This document shows, piece by piece, positions 35,254 to 44,898 of a DNA stretch of 64,000 nt (the first letter of the stretch is position 1; each line of letters opens with the position of its first letter). Location: the NCBI GenBank assembly GCA_028696165.1, contig JAQVHQ010000003.1:1-64000 (forward strand), in the 5' to 3' direction. Origin of the DNA: Lachnospiraceae bacterium. GTDB taxonomy: Bacteria; Bacillota; Clostridia; Lachnospirales; Lachnospiraceae. The notes beneath the pieces are model-generated. The model saw only the letters and a list, made by a program, of their open reading frames with translations. It ran no database searches and was not told the DNA's origin. Both the position numbers and the translations under genes were made by a program.

Positions 35254-36276
35254 ATGAAATATTTAGCAATAGATATTGGCGGCACGTATACAAAATATGC
35301 TGTAATGGATGAAAACTGCAGCTTTTATGAAAAAGATAAAATTCCAACTGCACAGGATAATCTGGAATCCTTTATTAATATGCTGGTGGACATCTATAAA
35401 GCACATGCAGAAGATATTGAAGGAATTGGTATCAGCAGTGCCGGCATGATTGACAGTGAAACTGGATTTATGTACAATGGAGGTTCAATACCATGTATTT
35501 CAAGTATTAATCTTGTGGAAATTCTCGAGAAATATTGTCAGGTACCTGTTACCGTGGAAAATGATGCCAAGTGTGCTGCACTTGCAGAATTATGGCGGGG
35601 ATCTTTATCAGATTGTACTAATGCGGTGGCGGTTATTTGTGGAACTGCCGTTGGGGGTGCTGTCATCTGTGACCGTAAAGTAATGCGGGGCAAAAATTTT
35701 ATGGCAGGTGAGTTTAGCTATATACTTACTGACAGCGAAGACTGCATGAATTCAGATAAGACATTGGCTATGACCAATGGAGTGCCGGCGCTTATCCGAT
35801 TGGTTGCACAGAAGAAAAATATTTCGGCAAAAGAATTGGATGGAGAAAAAGTATTTTCCATGGCTAATTGTGGTGACCATGAAGTGTTGAACTGTATTCG
35901 AATTTTTGCAAGAAATCTGGCAGTGCAGCTGAGCAATTATCAATTTATACTGGATCCAGACCGCATTGCAATCGGTGGAGGAATCAGTGCGCAGCCACTG
36001 TTTTTACAGATGATTAAAGAAGAACTTAAGAAATTAAGCAGCGTCTTTCCCTATGATGTGCCAATACCGGATATTACGAACTGTAAGTTCTTTAATGATT
36101 CCAATCTGATAGGGGCATTGTATGTACATCTGAAAGCCCGGGAAGAAAAAATCGATGTTAATAAGGTTAAGGAGTTTATGGATTTTTTACAGGATCGAAG
36201 AGAGGGACAATATTTAAGAGAACTTTTTATTGCCAATAATAATTTGGGAGGAAACAAGGATGAAACGCAAATTTGA
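35254..36276 (+). CDS. ROK-family kinase, beta-glucoside kinase (BglK)-like
   Basis: A 340-residue ROK protein with the ATP phosphate motif AIDIGGTYTKYAV, VENDAKCAALAE and the glycine-rich IAIGGGIS. The usual ROK zinc signature (GHxxx...CxCGxxGC) is missing. Where it should start the sequence reads MAGEFSYIL, as I remember for BglK enzymes that phosphorylate intact beta-glucosides at O6. That fits the 6-phospho GH1 enzyme next door: symporter, then kinase, then GH1. There is no HTH, so it is not a ROK repressor. The end overlaps the next gene by 17 bases. Confidence 0.85.
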   Translation: MKYLAIDIGGTYTKYAVMDENCSFYEKDKIPTAQDNLESFINMLVDIYKAHAEDIEGIGISSAGMIDSETGFMYNGGSIPCISSINLVEILEKYCQVPVTVENDAKCAALAELWRGSLSDCTNAVAVICGTAVGGAVICDRKVMRGKNFMAGEFSYILTDSEDCMNSDKTLAMTNGVPALIRLVAQKKNISAKELDGEKVFSMANCGDHEVLNCIRIFARNLAVQLSNYQFILDPDRIAIGGGISAQPLFLQMIKEELKKLSSVFPYDVPIPDITNCKFFNDSNLIGALYVHLKAREEKIDVNKVKEFMDFLQDRREGQYLRELFIANNNLGGNKDETQI

Positions 36277-38206
36277 AAATTTATGCAGACCTATTACCAT
36301 AGCTGGTGTGACATTTCGCAACCGTATGTTCTCTGCGCCTATGGGCGGCACAGACATTACAAATGACGGATGCATTGGGCCGAAATCTACAGCATTTTAC
36401 GAATTAAGAGGAAAAGGCGGGGCAGGAGCTGTTACTGTCAGCGAATGTATGGTTCACCCGAAGACAGACGGTTCTCATGCCTATCATCTGGATACCTCGA
36501 TTCTGAATTCTTTGGCATCTGCAACTTATACGGCTGATGCCATTCGAAGACATGGTGCTATGCCCAGTCTGGAGTTATCCCATTCGGGAATGTTTGCAGG
36601 AACTTATATGACAGATAAGAGTAAGCAGCATGAGATGAACCAGTGGGGCCCATCTGATACGGTCCGTGCAGATGGTGTACAGGTAAAAGCTTTGACGAAA
36701 GAAATGCTTTCCGACATCGTAGCTTCTTATAAAGAAGTGGCAGGTCTGGCTAAACGTGCAGGATTTGAAATGCTTATGATTCATGGCGGACATGGATGGC
36801 TGCTAAATCAGTTTCTGTCACCATATTTTAATAAGCGTACTGATGAATATGGTGGAAGTTTGGAAAATAGATGCCGTCTGGCAATCGAAGTGCTTAAAGC
36901 GGTAAGAGAAGCGGTAGGCCCAAGATTTCCCATTGAATTTCGTCTAAGCGGTTCGGAGCTTTTTGAGGGTGGGTATGATTTGGCAGAAGGTGTTCGCATT
37001 GCTCAGGAGATTGAACCTTATATTGATTTACTTCACGTATCTGCAGGAACCTATCAGAGAGGATTTGGAGATACCCATCCATCTATGTTTAAAGAACATG
37101 GATGTAATGTATATCTGGCAGCAGAAATTAAAAAGCATGTATCAATACCGGTAGCTACGCTGGGTGGCTTAAATGATCCGGCTCAGATGGAAGAAATCAT
37201 CGCAAGTGGAAAAGCAGATATTGTCTACATGGCACGAGCACTACTGGCAGATCCATTCCTGCCCCGTAAGGTTATGGAAAACAGAGAAAATGAAATCGTA
37301 AGATGTCTGCGCTGCTTTACCTGCATGGCAGAGCGTGCAGCAACATCCACCAGAAGATGTACGGTCAATCCGGTAATCGGTCGGGAAATGGACGGAACAG
37401 AAGTACAGCCGGCACCGGTGAAAAAGAAAGTATTAGTAGCAGGCGGCGGTCCTGGAGGTTTATATGCGGCTTACACAGCAGCACTTCGCGGACATGAAGT
37501 AATCTTATGCGAAAAGTCTGATGAAGTGGGTGGTATTTTAAAGAGTGAGCAGGCACTGCCATTTAAACATGAGATGTATGAATTGGGTGGTACTTATGCG
37601 CTGCTTGCTAAGAAAGCAGGCGTTCAGATTCGCCTGAATACAGAAGTTACCTCTGAGTATGCAGAAAAAGAAAGTGCAGATGCACTGATTATAGCTGTTG
37701 GATCTACACCACTGGTTCCGCCAATCCCGGGACTGGACGGAGATAATGTAGTAGTGGTAAATAATTACTATAAAGAAAAAGAGAAAGTTGGAGAAGATGT
37801 AGTGGTATTTGGCGGTGGACTGGCTGGATGCGAATGTGCCATTCATCTTGGTATGGAAGGAAAAAAAGTACATCTGGTAGAGATGAGAGATGAACTGGCT
37901 CCGGATGCCAATGTAAGACATCGTCCGCTGCTTTTAAAAGAAATTGATAAATATGTGACTGTTCATACCGGGTATAAAGGGCTGAAAGTCACAAAAGAAG
38001 GAATCTTCTGCGAAGATAAAGAAGGAAAGCAGCAGCTTGTGCCGGGCGGCAGTGTAATCTGTGCACTGGGTCAGCGTTCCAGAACAGATGTAGTTGAAAA
38101 ACTTCGGGATGCAGCACCATATGTAGCAGTTATTGGTGATGCAGCTAAAGTATCCACTATAACAAATGCAGTATATTGGGGTTACCATGCTGCACTGGAT
38201 ATATAG
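36260..38206 (+). CDS. OYE-type FMN/FAD/[4Fe-4S] ene-reductase (2,4-dienoyl-CoA reductase family)
   Basis: A 648-residue flavoenzyme. Residues 1-~370 are an old-yellow-enzyme barrel with FRNRMFSAPMGG and GYDLAEGVRIAQ-like motifs. The [4Fe-4S] motif is CLRCFTCMAERAATSTRRC. Residues ~390-648 hold FAD (VAGGGPGGLYAAYTAA) and NAD (VVFGGGLAGCECA) Rossmann folds. Relatives reduce C=C bonds of dienoyl-CoA, enoates, bile acids or flavonoids. In this operon the natural substrate may be the aglycone released by the glycosidases. The start is the ATG at 36260, eight bases after GGGAGG, inside the end of the ROK gene. Confidence 0.88.
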   Translation: MKRKFENLCRPITIAGVTFRNRMFSAPMGGTDITNDGCIGPKSTAFYELRGKGGAGAVTVSECMVHPKTDGSHAYHLDTSILNSLASATYTADAIRRHGAMPSLELSHSGMFAGTYMTDKSKQHEMNQWGPSDTVRADGVQVKALTKEMLSDIVASYKEVAGLAKRAGFEMLMIHGGHGWLLNQFLSPYFNKRTDEYGGSLENRCRLAIEVLKAVREAVGPRFPIEFRLSGSELFEGGYDLAEGVRIAQEIEPYIDLLHVSAGTYQRGFGDTHPSMFKEHGCNVYLAAEIKKHVSIPVATLGGLNDPAQMEEIIASGKADIVYMARALLADPFLPRKVMENRENEIVRCLRCFTCMAERAATSTRRCTVNPVIGREMDGTEVQPAPVKKKVLVAGGGPGGLYAAYTAALRGHEVILCEKSDEVGGILKSEQALPFKHEMYELGGTYALLAKKAGVQIRLNTEVTSEYAEKESADALIIAVGSTPLVPPIPGLDGDNVVVVNNYYKEKEKVGEDVVVFGGGLAGCECAIHLGMEGKKVHLVEMRDELAPDANVRHRPLLLKEIDKYVTVHTGYKGLKVTKEGIFCEDKEGKQQLVPGGSVICALGQRSRTDVVEKLRDAAPYVAVIGDAAKVSTITNAVYWGYHAALDI

Positions 38207-38237
38207 AAAAATATTGCTGAATCATGAAAGAAATTAC

Positions 38238-38274
38238 TTGCAAATCGTTAATAGTTATAGTATAATTATTAACG
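38238..38274 (+). promoter_or_regulatory. Sigma-A promoter of rplS with an inverted repeat over the -10 box
   Basis: TTGCAA (38238-38243), 17 bp and TATAAT (38261-38266). CGTTAATA (38246-38253) and TATTAACG (38267-38274) form a perfect inverted repeat around the -10. The ribosomal gene therefore does not depend on read-through from the glycoside operon. Confidence 0.75.
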
Positions 38275-38345
38275 TTGTGAGAAAAAGATGGTCCTCTGTT
38301 ACAGATAAGTATTAAGAACATCCAATAGATTAAGGAGATAAGAAA

Positions 38346-38693
38346 ATGAACGAAATTATCAAAAACATTGAAGCTGCTCAGTTGAAAGCAGAAGTACCAG
38401 AGTTTGCAGTAGGAGATACTGTAAGAGTACATGGTAAAATCAAAGAGGGAAACCGCGAAAGAATTCAGATTTTTGAAGGAACTGTTCTTAAGAAACAGGG
38501 CGGAAGCACTCGTGAAACCTTCACTGTACGTAAATTATCAAACGGTGTTGGAGTAGAAAAAACATGGCCATTACATTCACCAAACGTAGTAAACGTTGAA
38601 GTTGTAAGACGTGGTAAAGTAAGAAGAGCTAAATTAAACTACTTAAGAACACGTACTGGTAAAGCAGCTAAGGTTAAAGAATTAGTTAGATAG
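38346..38693 (+). CDS. rplS: Ribosomal protein L19
   Basis: A 115-residue large-subunit protein with [35 protein letters not shown] and the basic end [14 protein letters not shown]. It normally follows trmD; here it is 14.4 kb away. It is followed by its own terminator. Confidence 0.97.
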   Translation: MNEIIKNIEAAQLKAEVPEFAVGDTVRVHGKIKEGNRERIQIFEGTVLKKQGGSTRETFTVRKLSNGVGVEKTWPLHSPNVVNVEVVRRGKVRRAKLNYLRTRTGKAAKVKELVR

Positions 38694-38702
38694 TAAAGCA
38701 TG

Positions 38703-38735
38703 GGGACAATTACAACTGTTAATTGTCCCTATTTG
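38703..38735 (+). terminator. Terminator after rplS
   Basis: GGGACAATTA (38703-38712) pairs with TAATTGTCCC (38720-38729) around CAACTGT, then TATTTGTT. Confidence 0.7.
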
Positions 38736-38768
38736 TTACTATTCGACATTTATAATGAGGTATAGAAT

Positions 38769-39365
38769 ATGTATCCAGAAGATGAATTTGATTTCTATGA
38801 AGAAGAGATTAAGAGAAAAACAATCTTTGATAATAAATTTGTTCGAAAGACCCTTGGCTGGGTAGTCCAGATTGCGGTAGTCATTCTTTTGGCATGGCTG
38901 GTAGCGGTGGGATTTTGTCATTCTATAACAATGCAGGAAAGTTCTATGGAACCGACAGTGAATGGCGGCGAAACCTTTCTGGTGAATCGCGTAATTTATA
39001 AGATAAGTTCTCCAAAGCGCGGTGATATCATTGCATTCCGTAATAGTGAGGATGAGAATGCCAGTACACATATTAAAAGAATCATAGGATTGCCAGGAGA
39101 GACAATTACTGTCCAGGAAGGTCAGATTATGATCAACGGCAAGACTTATATGGAGAAGAAGAGCTTTCCGACTATGACGAATGGCGGGTTAGCAGAAGCA
39201 GGTGTTACCCTGGGCAAAGATGAGTATTTTGTACTGGGAGACAACCGTAACAATAGTGAAGACAGCCGATTTGGTGATGTTGGCAATGTAAAAGCAGAGA
39301 ATATCATAGGTGAACTATGGTTTGTCAGTGGGCCGTTTGACCAGATTGGATTTTTAAAAGGATAG
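38769..39365 (+). CDS. lepB: Signal peptidase I
   Basis: A 198-residue type I signal peptidase that cleaves secretory signal peptides outside the membrane. One N-terminal membrane helix (~38-58) is followed by the Ser box QESSMEPT, the Lys box THIKRIIGLPGE and the GDNRNNSEDSR motif. Part of the rplS-lepB-rbgA-rnhB order of Firmicutes. Confidence 0.95.
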   Translation: MYPEDEFDFYEEEIKRKTIFDNKFVRKTLGWVVQIAVVILLAWLVAVGFCHSITMQESSMEPTVNGGETFLVNRVIYKISSPKRGDIIAFRNSEDENASTHIKRIIGLPGETITVQEGQIMINGKTYMEKKSFPTMTNGGLAEAGVTLGKDEYFVLGDNRNNSEDSRFGDVGNVKAENIIGELWFVSGPFDQIGFLKG

Positions 39366-39373
39366 GTGTAAAG

Positions 39374-40219
39374 ATGAATTATCAATGGTATCCGGGGCAT
39401 ATGACCAAAGCCAAACGGATGATGCAGGAAGACATTAAGTTAATTGACATTATAATAGAGCTGGTAGATGCCAGAGTTCCACTTAGCAGTCGGAATCCGG
39501 ATATTGACGAACTTGGAAAGAATAAATCACGGTTGATTTTATTAAATAAATCAGATCTTGCAGATGAGCGGTATAATCAAGAGTGGTCTAGATATTTTGA
39601 ACAGAAGGGCTATTATGTCCTTGCCATTAATTCCAAGGCTGGAAGAGGCGTAAAGAATATTTACAATATTATTTTGGAAGCGTGTAAAGAAAAAATAGAA
39701 CGTAATCTGCGAAGAGGTATCAAGAATAAGCCTATTCGTGCTATGGTGGTAGGAATTCCTAATGTGGGAAAATCCACTTTTATCAATGCCTTTGCTGGAC
39801 GTGCATGCGCAAAGACTGGCAATAAACCAGGTGTGACAAAGGGAAAACAGTGGATTCGTTTGAATAAGAATGTTGAACTTTTAGATACGCCGGGTATTCT
39901 ATGGCCCAAGTTTGAAGATCAAAGTGTAGGATTAAAATTGGCTATGATTGGCTCAATCAAAGATGAAATCCTAAATGTTGAGGAATTGGCACTGGAAGTA
40001 ATTAAACTTTTAAAAAACAAATATCCAGGTATATTAAACCAGAGGTATCAGGTGGAAGAATCAGAAGATACTGTTGCGATACTAAAAGGAATAGCTCTGA
40101 ATCGGCAATGTCTGTTAAAGGGTAATGAAGTAAATTATGTAAAAGCTTCCCAGATTTTGCTGGAAGAGTTTCGTAATGGAAAAATTGGAAGAATATCCAT
40201 CGAATATCCAGAACTATAG
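39374..40219 (+). CDS. rbgA: Ribosome biogenesis GTPase RbgA (YlqF)
   Basis: A 281-residue circularly permuted GTPase for late 50S assembly. The G4 motif LNKSD (~55) precedes the P-loop GIPNVGKST (~125) and DTPG (~175). It opens NYQWYPGHMTKA. Lies eight bases after lepB. Confidence 0.96.
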   Translation: MNYQWYPGHMTKAKRMMQEDIKLIDIIIELVDARVPLSSRNPDIDELGKNKSRLILLNKSDLADERYNQEWSRYFEQKGYYVLAINSKAGRGVKNIYNIILEACKEKIERNLRRGIKNKPIRAMVVGIPNVGKSTFINAFAGRACAKTGNKPGVTKGKQWIRLNKNVELLDTPGILWPKFEDQSVGLKLAMIGSIKDEILNVEELALEVIKLLKNKYPGILNQRYQVEESEDTVAILKGIALNRQCLLKGNEVNYVKASQILLEEFRNGKIGRISIEYPEL

Positions 40220-40248
40220 TACAAGATAAGTGTTTGGGAGTATTAGAT

Positions 40249-40923
40249 ATGGCATCAAAAAAAGAACTGGAAAGACAAGAAAAAGCACGAATTAAACTGG
40301 AAAAAGAGATAGAGCGTACAGAAGCACTGAAGGTTTATGAGCGGGAATATGAACATTTAGGGTATATCTGCGGAATTGATGAGGTAGGTCGTGGCCCGCT
40401 TGCCGGCCCGGTTGTGGCTGGTGCAGTTATATTACCTCATGACTGTAAAATCCTTTACTTAAATGATTCAAAAAAATTGACAGCTAAAAAGCGGGATGAA
40501 TTATATGATGTGATTATGGAACAGGCGGTAGCTGTGGGATTAGGATGTATATCGCCGGCTCGTATTGATGAGATTAATATACTTCAGGCAACGTATGAAG
40601 CTATGAGAGAGGCTATCGGCAATTTGTCTGTGAAACCAAGTATCCTGCTTAATGACGCAGTGACGATTCCGCAAGTGGAGATTCCTCAGGTACCTATTAT
40701 AAAAGGCGATGCTAAAAGCGTTTCCATAGCAGCAGCAAGCATTGTCGCTAAGGTTACCCGGGATCGGATGATGGTGGAATATGATTCTCTTATGCCGGAA
40801 TATTCTTTTGCATCAAATAAAGGATATGGTTCAGCTGCACATATTGCAGCATTGAAAGAATTCGGACCAACCCCAATACACAGACGAACTTTTATAAAGA
40901 ACTTTGTGAATGAGTATGAATAA
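40249..40923 (+). CDS. rnhB: Ribonuclease HII
   Basis: A 224-residue RNase HII that removes RNA from RNA/DNA hybrids and single ribonucleotides. The active site begins in GIDEVGRGPLAGPVV, with LNDSKKL and the later acidic residues in ASIVAKVTRDRMM. The ATG at 40249 follows TTGGGAG; a TTG at 40234 is in frame but lies within or before that site. The end overlaps yraN by 14 bases. Confidence 0.94.
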   Translation: MASKKELERQEKARIKLEKEIERTEALKVYEREYEHLGYICGIDEVGRGPLAGPVVAGAVILPHDCKILYLNDSKKLTAKKRDELYDVIMEQAVAVGLGCISPARIDEINILQATYEAMREAIGNLSVKPSILLNDAVTIPQVEIPQVPIIKGDAKSVSIAAASIVAKVTRDRMMVEYDSLMPEYSFASNKGYGSAAHIAALKEFGPTPIHRRTFIKNFVNEYE

Positions 40924-41269
40924 AAGAGCCATTGGAACAAATCAGGAGATAAAAGCTGCTGAATATCTTAAAAATCAGGGCTATGAAATTCTGGAACGTA
41001 ATTTCCGCTGCAGGATAGGTGAGATTGATATCATTGCACGAGATGGCAGATATCTGGTCTTTGTGGAAGTGAAATACCGCAAATCAACCCGGTATGGCGG
41101 AGCTGTGTATGCGGTGGATTATAAAAAGCAGGCTAAAATATCGAAGGTTGCAGATTATTATATGTTGAAAAATCAGATTCCGGAGAATAGTGCCTGCCGA
41201 TTTGATGTTGTGGCCATCGATGATGAGAAGATAGAATTGTTGAAAAATGCATTTGAATATCGAGGATGA
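40910..41269 (+). CDS. yraN: YraN-family (UPF0102) nuclease-fold protein
   Basis: A 119-residue protein of the UPF0102 family with a Holliday-junction-resolvase-like fold. GEIDIIARDG and FVEVKYRKS are the family's acidic/Lys motif. Its biological role is not settled. It overlaps rnhB and precedes pgeF by a few bases, so all are one transcript. Confidence 0.9.
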   Translation: MSMNKRAIGTNQEIKAAEYLKNQGYEILERNFRCRIGEIDIIARDGRYLVFVEVKYRKSTRYGGAVYAVDYKKQAKISKVADYYMLKNQIPENSACRFDVVAIDDEKIELLKNAFEYRG

Positions 41270-41273
41270 GATG

Positions 41274-42116
41274 ATGGAATTTAAATGGAAAAATCCACAG
41301 GAAAAGCAGCTTGTGGTAAATGATAAAAAAGGTGTTGTCTATTTGTCTTACCCACAGATTGAAGAGACGGATATGGTGGTTCATGGATTTACAACCCGTT
41401 TGGGTGGTGTAAGTCAGGGAATTTATTCAAGTATGAATTTAAGCTTTACCCGGGGAGATGATGAGGACTGTATCTATGAGAACTATAAACGGGCAGCGGA
41501 TGCTATTGGATTCTCTTATGACAGCGTAGTATGTTCAGATCAGACACATACTACCAATGTGCGTCTGATTACAGAATCAGACAGAGGCAATGGTCTTACT
41601 AAGCCCAAAGAGTTCTTTGATGTGGATGGAATGATTACTGATATTCCGGGACTTACCCTGGCTACTTTCTATGCGGATTGTGTGCCGCTTTATTTTGTGG
41701 ATACCAGACACAAAGCGATTGGCCTTAGTCATTCCGGTTGGAGAGGAACTGTCGGGAAGATGGGCAGGAAGACGGTGGAGGCTATGAGTGAAGCTTTTGG
41801 AACAGATCCTCAGGAGGTTATAGCAGCCATAGGTCCATCTATATGTGTGGACTGCTATGAAGTGAGTCTGGATGTGGCAGATGAATTTGACCGCGCTTTT
41901 GATGATTGTACAAAAATTCTATATCCTAAAGAGAATGGTAAATACCAGCTGGATTTGTGGGAAGCAAACAGACAGGTACTTTTGGAAGCTGGTGTCAGTA
42001 GCGAGCATATTACTATGCCAAATTTGTGTACATGCTGTAATAAAGAACTCTTGTTTTCACATCGGGGCTTAAAAGGAAAAAGGGGAAATCTGGCAGCATT
42101 TCTCGCTATAAAATAA
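41274..42116 (+). CDS. pgeF: Peptidoglycan editing factor PgeF (YlmD/YfiH, formerly laccase domain)
   Basis: A 280-residue Cu/Zn-dependent oxidoreductase-fold protein. Members were called polyphenol oxidases; later work shows they remove misplaced residues from peptidoglycan precursors. The metal site is visible in DQTHTTNV, YADCVPLYF, SHSGWRGT and NLCTCCNKELLFSHR. ATG 41274 lies eight bases after GAGG; ATG 41271 is an equal alternative. Confidence 0.9.
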   Translation: MEFKWKNPQEKQLVVNDKKGVVYLSYPQIEETDMVVHGFTTRLGGVSQGIYSSMNLSFTRGDDEDCIYENYKRAADAIGFSYDSVVCSDQTHTTNVRLITESDRGNGLTKPKEFFDVDGMITDIPGLTLATFYADCVPLYFVDTRHKAIGLSHSGWRGTVGKMGRKTVEAMSEAFGTDPQEVIAAIGPSICVDCYEVSLDVADEFDRAFDDCTKILYPKENGKYQLDLWEANRQVLLEAGVSSEHITMPNLCTCCNKELLFSHRGLKGKRGNLAAFLAIK

Positions 42117-42167
42117 AAGACAGCCATATAGGGATAACCTTTATGAGTCCCTGTATGGTTGTCTTTT
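42115..42167. terminator. Bidirectional terminator between pgeF and prs
   Basis: AAAAGACAGCCATA (42115-42128) pairs with TATGGTTGTCTTTT (42154-42167), with an inner GGGA/TCCC pair. A-run and T-run on either side serve both converging transcripts. Confidence 0.85.
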
Positions 42168-42189
42168 ATAATATACTAAAATGTTCTTA

Positions 42190-43356
42190 TTATCGATGCT
42201 TTGCAAGTAATTCGTTAATTTTGCCAGTGGTATTTTGAACCTTCTCTACGGATACATCGTGATTTAAAGTGTCCAGAATACTGGTCAGATAATTTGTCAT
42301 ATCTGCTTCTAAGTAATAAGGACGATGAATCAGTTCTTCAGAACGATAAGTTAAATTCGTTGTGATAACTTTGGAAATGTAACCATTTTCATAATACTCA
42401 TCGAATTTTTCCAGGCCTTCGGTAAACAGACCAAAGGTGGTGCAGACAAATACACGTTTGGCTTTGCGCTCTTTCAACTGTTTGGCGACATCAAGCATGC
42501 TTTCTCCGGAAGCAATCATATCATCAATAACGATTACGTCTTTTCCCTCTACAGAGTCACCAAGGAATTCATGTGCAACGATAGGATTTTTACCATTGAT
42601 TACAGTAGAGTAATCTCTGCGTTTATAGAACATGCCCATATCCACACCGAGAATATTAGAAAAATAAACGGCACGGTTCATAGCACCCTCGTCAGGGCTG
42701 ATAATCATCAGGTTTTCGTTGTTGATAGCTAAATCCGGAACATCCTGCAGAAGTGCTTTTAAGAACTGATAGGTTGGCATGAAGTTGTCAAAACCTTTTA
42801 GCGGAATAGCATTCTGTACTCTTGGATCATGCGCGTCAAAAGTAATGATGTTAGATACACCCATGTTGGATAATTCCTGTAGCGCAAAAGCACAGTCAAG
42901 AGATTCCCGTTTTGAGCGTTTATGCTGTCTGCTTTCATATAGGAAAGGCATAATTACATTGATTCGATGTGCTTTTCCGGTGGCAGCAGAGATGATACGT
43001 TTTAAATCCTGATAGTAATTATCGGGAGACATATGATTTTTGTGACCACAGACTGTGTAAGTCAGACTGTAATTTGTAACGTCTACCATTATGTATAAAT
43101 CAACACCACGAATGGATTCGTTGATTTTTCCTTTGCCTTCCCCTGAACCGAAGCGGGGGCATTCAATATCAATCAGGTAAGAATCTGCGCTGAATCCGGA
43201 AAGGTGCATAGCATTAGCCTGTGTGTCTTTCAGATTCTGGCGGTATTCTACTAATTTTTGGTTTACTACATGAGCCCAGGATTCACTGCCTGGTAATGCT
43301 GCGATTTTTAATGGTGCAACCGGAATAGACTGTTCCAATATATCTAAATTTGCCAT
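42190..43356 (-). CDS. prs: Ribose-phosphate pyrophosphokinase, long form
   Basis: A 388-residue PRPP synthetase. The PRPP-binding loop is VIDDMIASGESMLDVA, and NVIMPFLYESRQHKRS carries the catalytic flexible-loop residues. At 388 residues it is about 70 longer than the common form; extra sequence lies in the N-terminal half and after the PRPP loop, as in many Lachnospiraceae. It makes PRPP for nucleotides, His and Trp. Single gene with its own promoter. Confidence 0.93.
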   Translation of the reverse strand: MANLDILEQSIPVAPLKIAALPGSESWAHVVNQKLVEYRQNLKDTQANAMHLSGFSADSYLIDIECPRFGSGEGKGKINESIRGVDLYIMVDVTNYSLTYTVCGHKNHMSPDNYYQDLKRIISAATGKAHRINVIMPFLYESRQHKRSKRESLDCAFALQELSNMGVSNIITFDAHDPRVQNAIPLKGFDNFMPTYQFLKALLQDVPDLAINNENLMIISPDEGAMNRAVYFSNILGVDMGMFYKRRDYSTVINGKNPIVAHEFLGDSVEGKDVIVIDDMIASGESMLDVAKQLKERKAKRVFVCTTFGLFTEGLEKFDEYYENGYISKVITTNLTYRSEELIHRPYYLEADMTNYLTSILDTLNHDVSVEKVQNTTGKINELLAKHR

Positions 43357-43402
43357 TTAGTACCTCCGTTAGTATAGTTTCGAGTAATTTGCATCACTAA
43401 TA

Positions 43403-43431
43403 GTTATATCATCTGGATATTTTCCAGTCAA
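43403..43431 (-). promoter_or_regulatory. Promoter of prs
   Basis: On the minus strand TTGACT (43426-43431), 17 bp and TATAAC (43403-43408). Its -35 box is five bases from that of the divergent promoter at 43436. Confidence 0.7.
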
Positions 43432-43435
43432 GGAG

Positions 43436-43464
43436 TTTACAAAAGAATTTAAAATTGTTATGAT
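43436..43464 (+). promoter_or_regulatory. Promoter of the PDZ/radical-SAM - der - plsY - gpsA operon
   Basis: TTTACA (43436-43441), 17 bp and TATGAT (43459-43464), 43 bp before the ATG at 43507. Back-to-back with the prs promoter. Confidence 0.7.
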
Positions 43465-43506
43465 AAGAAAAGCTTTAATGCAGAAAAAATAAATAAGGAT
43501 AAAATA

Positions 43507-44898
43507 ATGAAAAATATAAAACATGTTGTAAAATCAGTATTACCTGACAGCATTGCGCAGGAGATGGATATTGAACCAAAGGATGTGATTATCAGTATTA
43601 ATGATCAGCCTATAGAGGATGTGTTTGATTACCACTATCTTGTAAATGATGAATATCTGGAAGTTTTAGTGGAAAAACCGGATGGGGAACAATGGCTGTT
43701 AGAGATAGAAAAAGAATTTGAAGAAGACCTGGGGATAGAATTTGAGAACAGCCTGATGGATGAATACCGCTCCTGCTCTAATCATTGTGTGTTTTGCTTC
43801 ATTGACCAGATGCCGCCGAACATGAGAAAGACCCTGTATTTTAAGGATGATGATTCGCGATTATCTTTTTTACAGGGGAATTATGTGACCCTTACTAATA
43901 TGAGTGATCACGATATTGACAGGATTATTCATTATCATCTGGCACCTATTAATATCTCTTTTCATACAACAAATCCGGAATTAAGAAAAAAGATGCTCAA
44001 CAACCGGTTTGCAGGCGATATCTTTCCCAGGGTGCAGAGGCTTTATGAAGCGGGTATCGAGATGAATGGACAGATTGTCTTATGCAAAGGACTAAATGAT
44101 GGAGAAGAATTAGAAAAAAGTATACGTGATCTATCGAAATATCTTCCCTATTTGAAAAGTGTATCGGTTGTGCCAGTGGGGCTTAGTAAATACAGAGAGG
44201 GATTATATCCTCTGGAGGCTTTTCAAAAAGAAGATGCGGTGCAAGTGATTAAGACAATTGAAGCCTGGCAGGATAAGCTTATGGCAGAGTACAATATTCA
44301 TTTCATACATGCCTCTGATGAATGGTATCTGCTGGCTGAACGGGATCTTCCTCAGAGGGAGCGTTATGATAACTATCTTCAGCTGGAAAATGGAGTTGGG
44401 ATGCTGCGTTTGTTAGAAGATGAGATTACAGAAGCGTTAAACCATAAGAAATCCGATGAACGGGTTCGAAAAATTACGATTGCAACTGGAAAACTTGCAT
44501 CTGGGAGCTTAAACAAGTATAATAAAGCTATCCGGGACAAGTTTCCGGGAGTAAATATACAGGTGATACCCATAGAAAATCAATTCTTTGGAACCCAGAT
44601 TACAGTATCTGGATTGATTACCGGCACAGACTTAAAGCAGCAGCTTGAAGGACAGGAATTAGGGGAGCAGCTTTTGCTGCCATGCAATATGCTTCGCAGC
44701 GGCGAAGAGGTATTTCTGGATGATGTGACGGTGGACGAATTAGAAGAATTCCTGCATACATCTATCATGGTTGTTGACAGCAGCGGACAGGATTATGTAG
44801 ATGCAGTTTTAGGAGATGTGAAAGAAAGCACACATAGAAGGAGACAGATATATGAGCAAACCAATAGTAGCAATTGTGGGAAGACCGAATGTAGGTAA
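43507..44898 (+). CDS. PDZ/DUF512 radical-SAM-like protein
   Basis: A 463-residue protein conserved in anaerobic Firmicutes. Residues 1-~65 form a PDZ-like domain ([20 protein letters not shown]). CSNHCVFC at ~90 is a Cys-x3-Cys-x2-Cys motif of radical SAM enzymes, followed by [24 protein letters not shown]. The C-terminal ~200 residues are DUF512. It is typically encoded next to der, as here; its last 47 bases overlap the der start. The reaction is unknown. Confidence 0.85.
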   Translation: MKNIKHVVKSVLPDSIAQEMDIEPKDVIISINDQPIEDVFDYHYLVNDEYLEVLVEKPDGEQWLLEIEKEFEEDLGIEFENSLMDEYRSCSNHCVFCFIDQMPPNMRKTLYFKDDDSRLSFLQGNYVTLTNMSDHDIDRIIHYHLAPINISFHTTNPELRKKMLNNRFAGDIFPRVQRLYEAGIEMNGQIVLCKGLNDGEELEKSIRDLSKYLPYLKSVSVVPVGLSKYREGLYPLEAFQKEDAVQVIKTIEAWQDKLMAEYNIHFIHASDEWYLLAERDLPQRERYDNYLQLENGVGMLRLLEDEITEALNHKKSDERVRKITIATGKLASGSLNKYNKAIRDKFPGVNIQVIPIENQFFGTQITVSGLITGTDLKQQLEGQELGEQLLLPCNMLRSGEEVFLDDVTVDELEEFLHTSIMVVDSSGQDYVDAVLGDVKESTHRRRQIYEQTNSSNCGKTECR

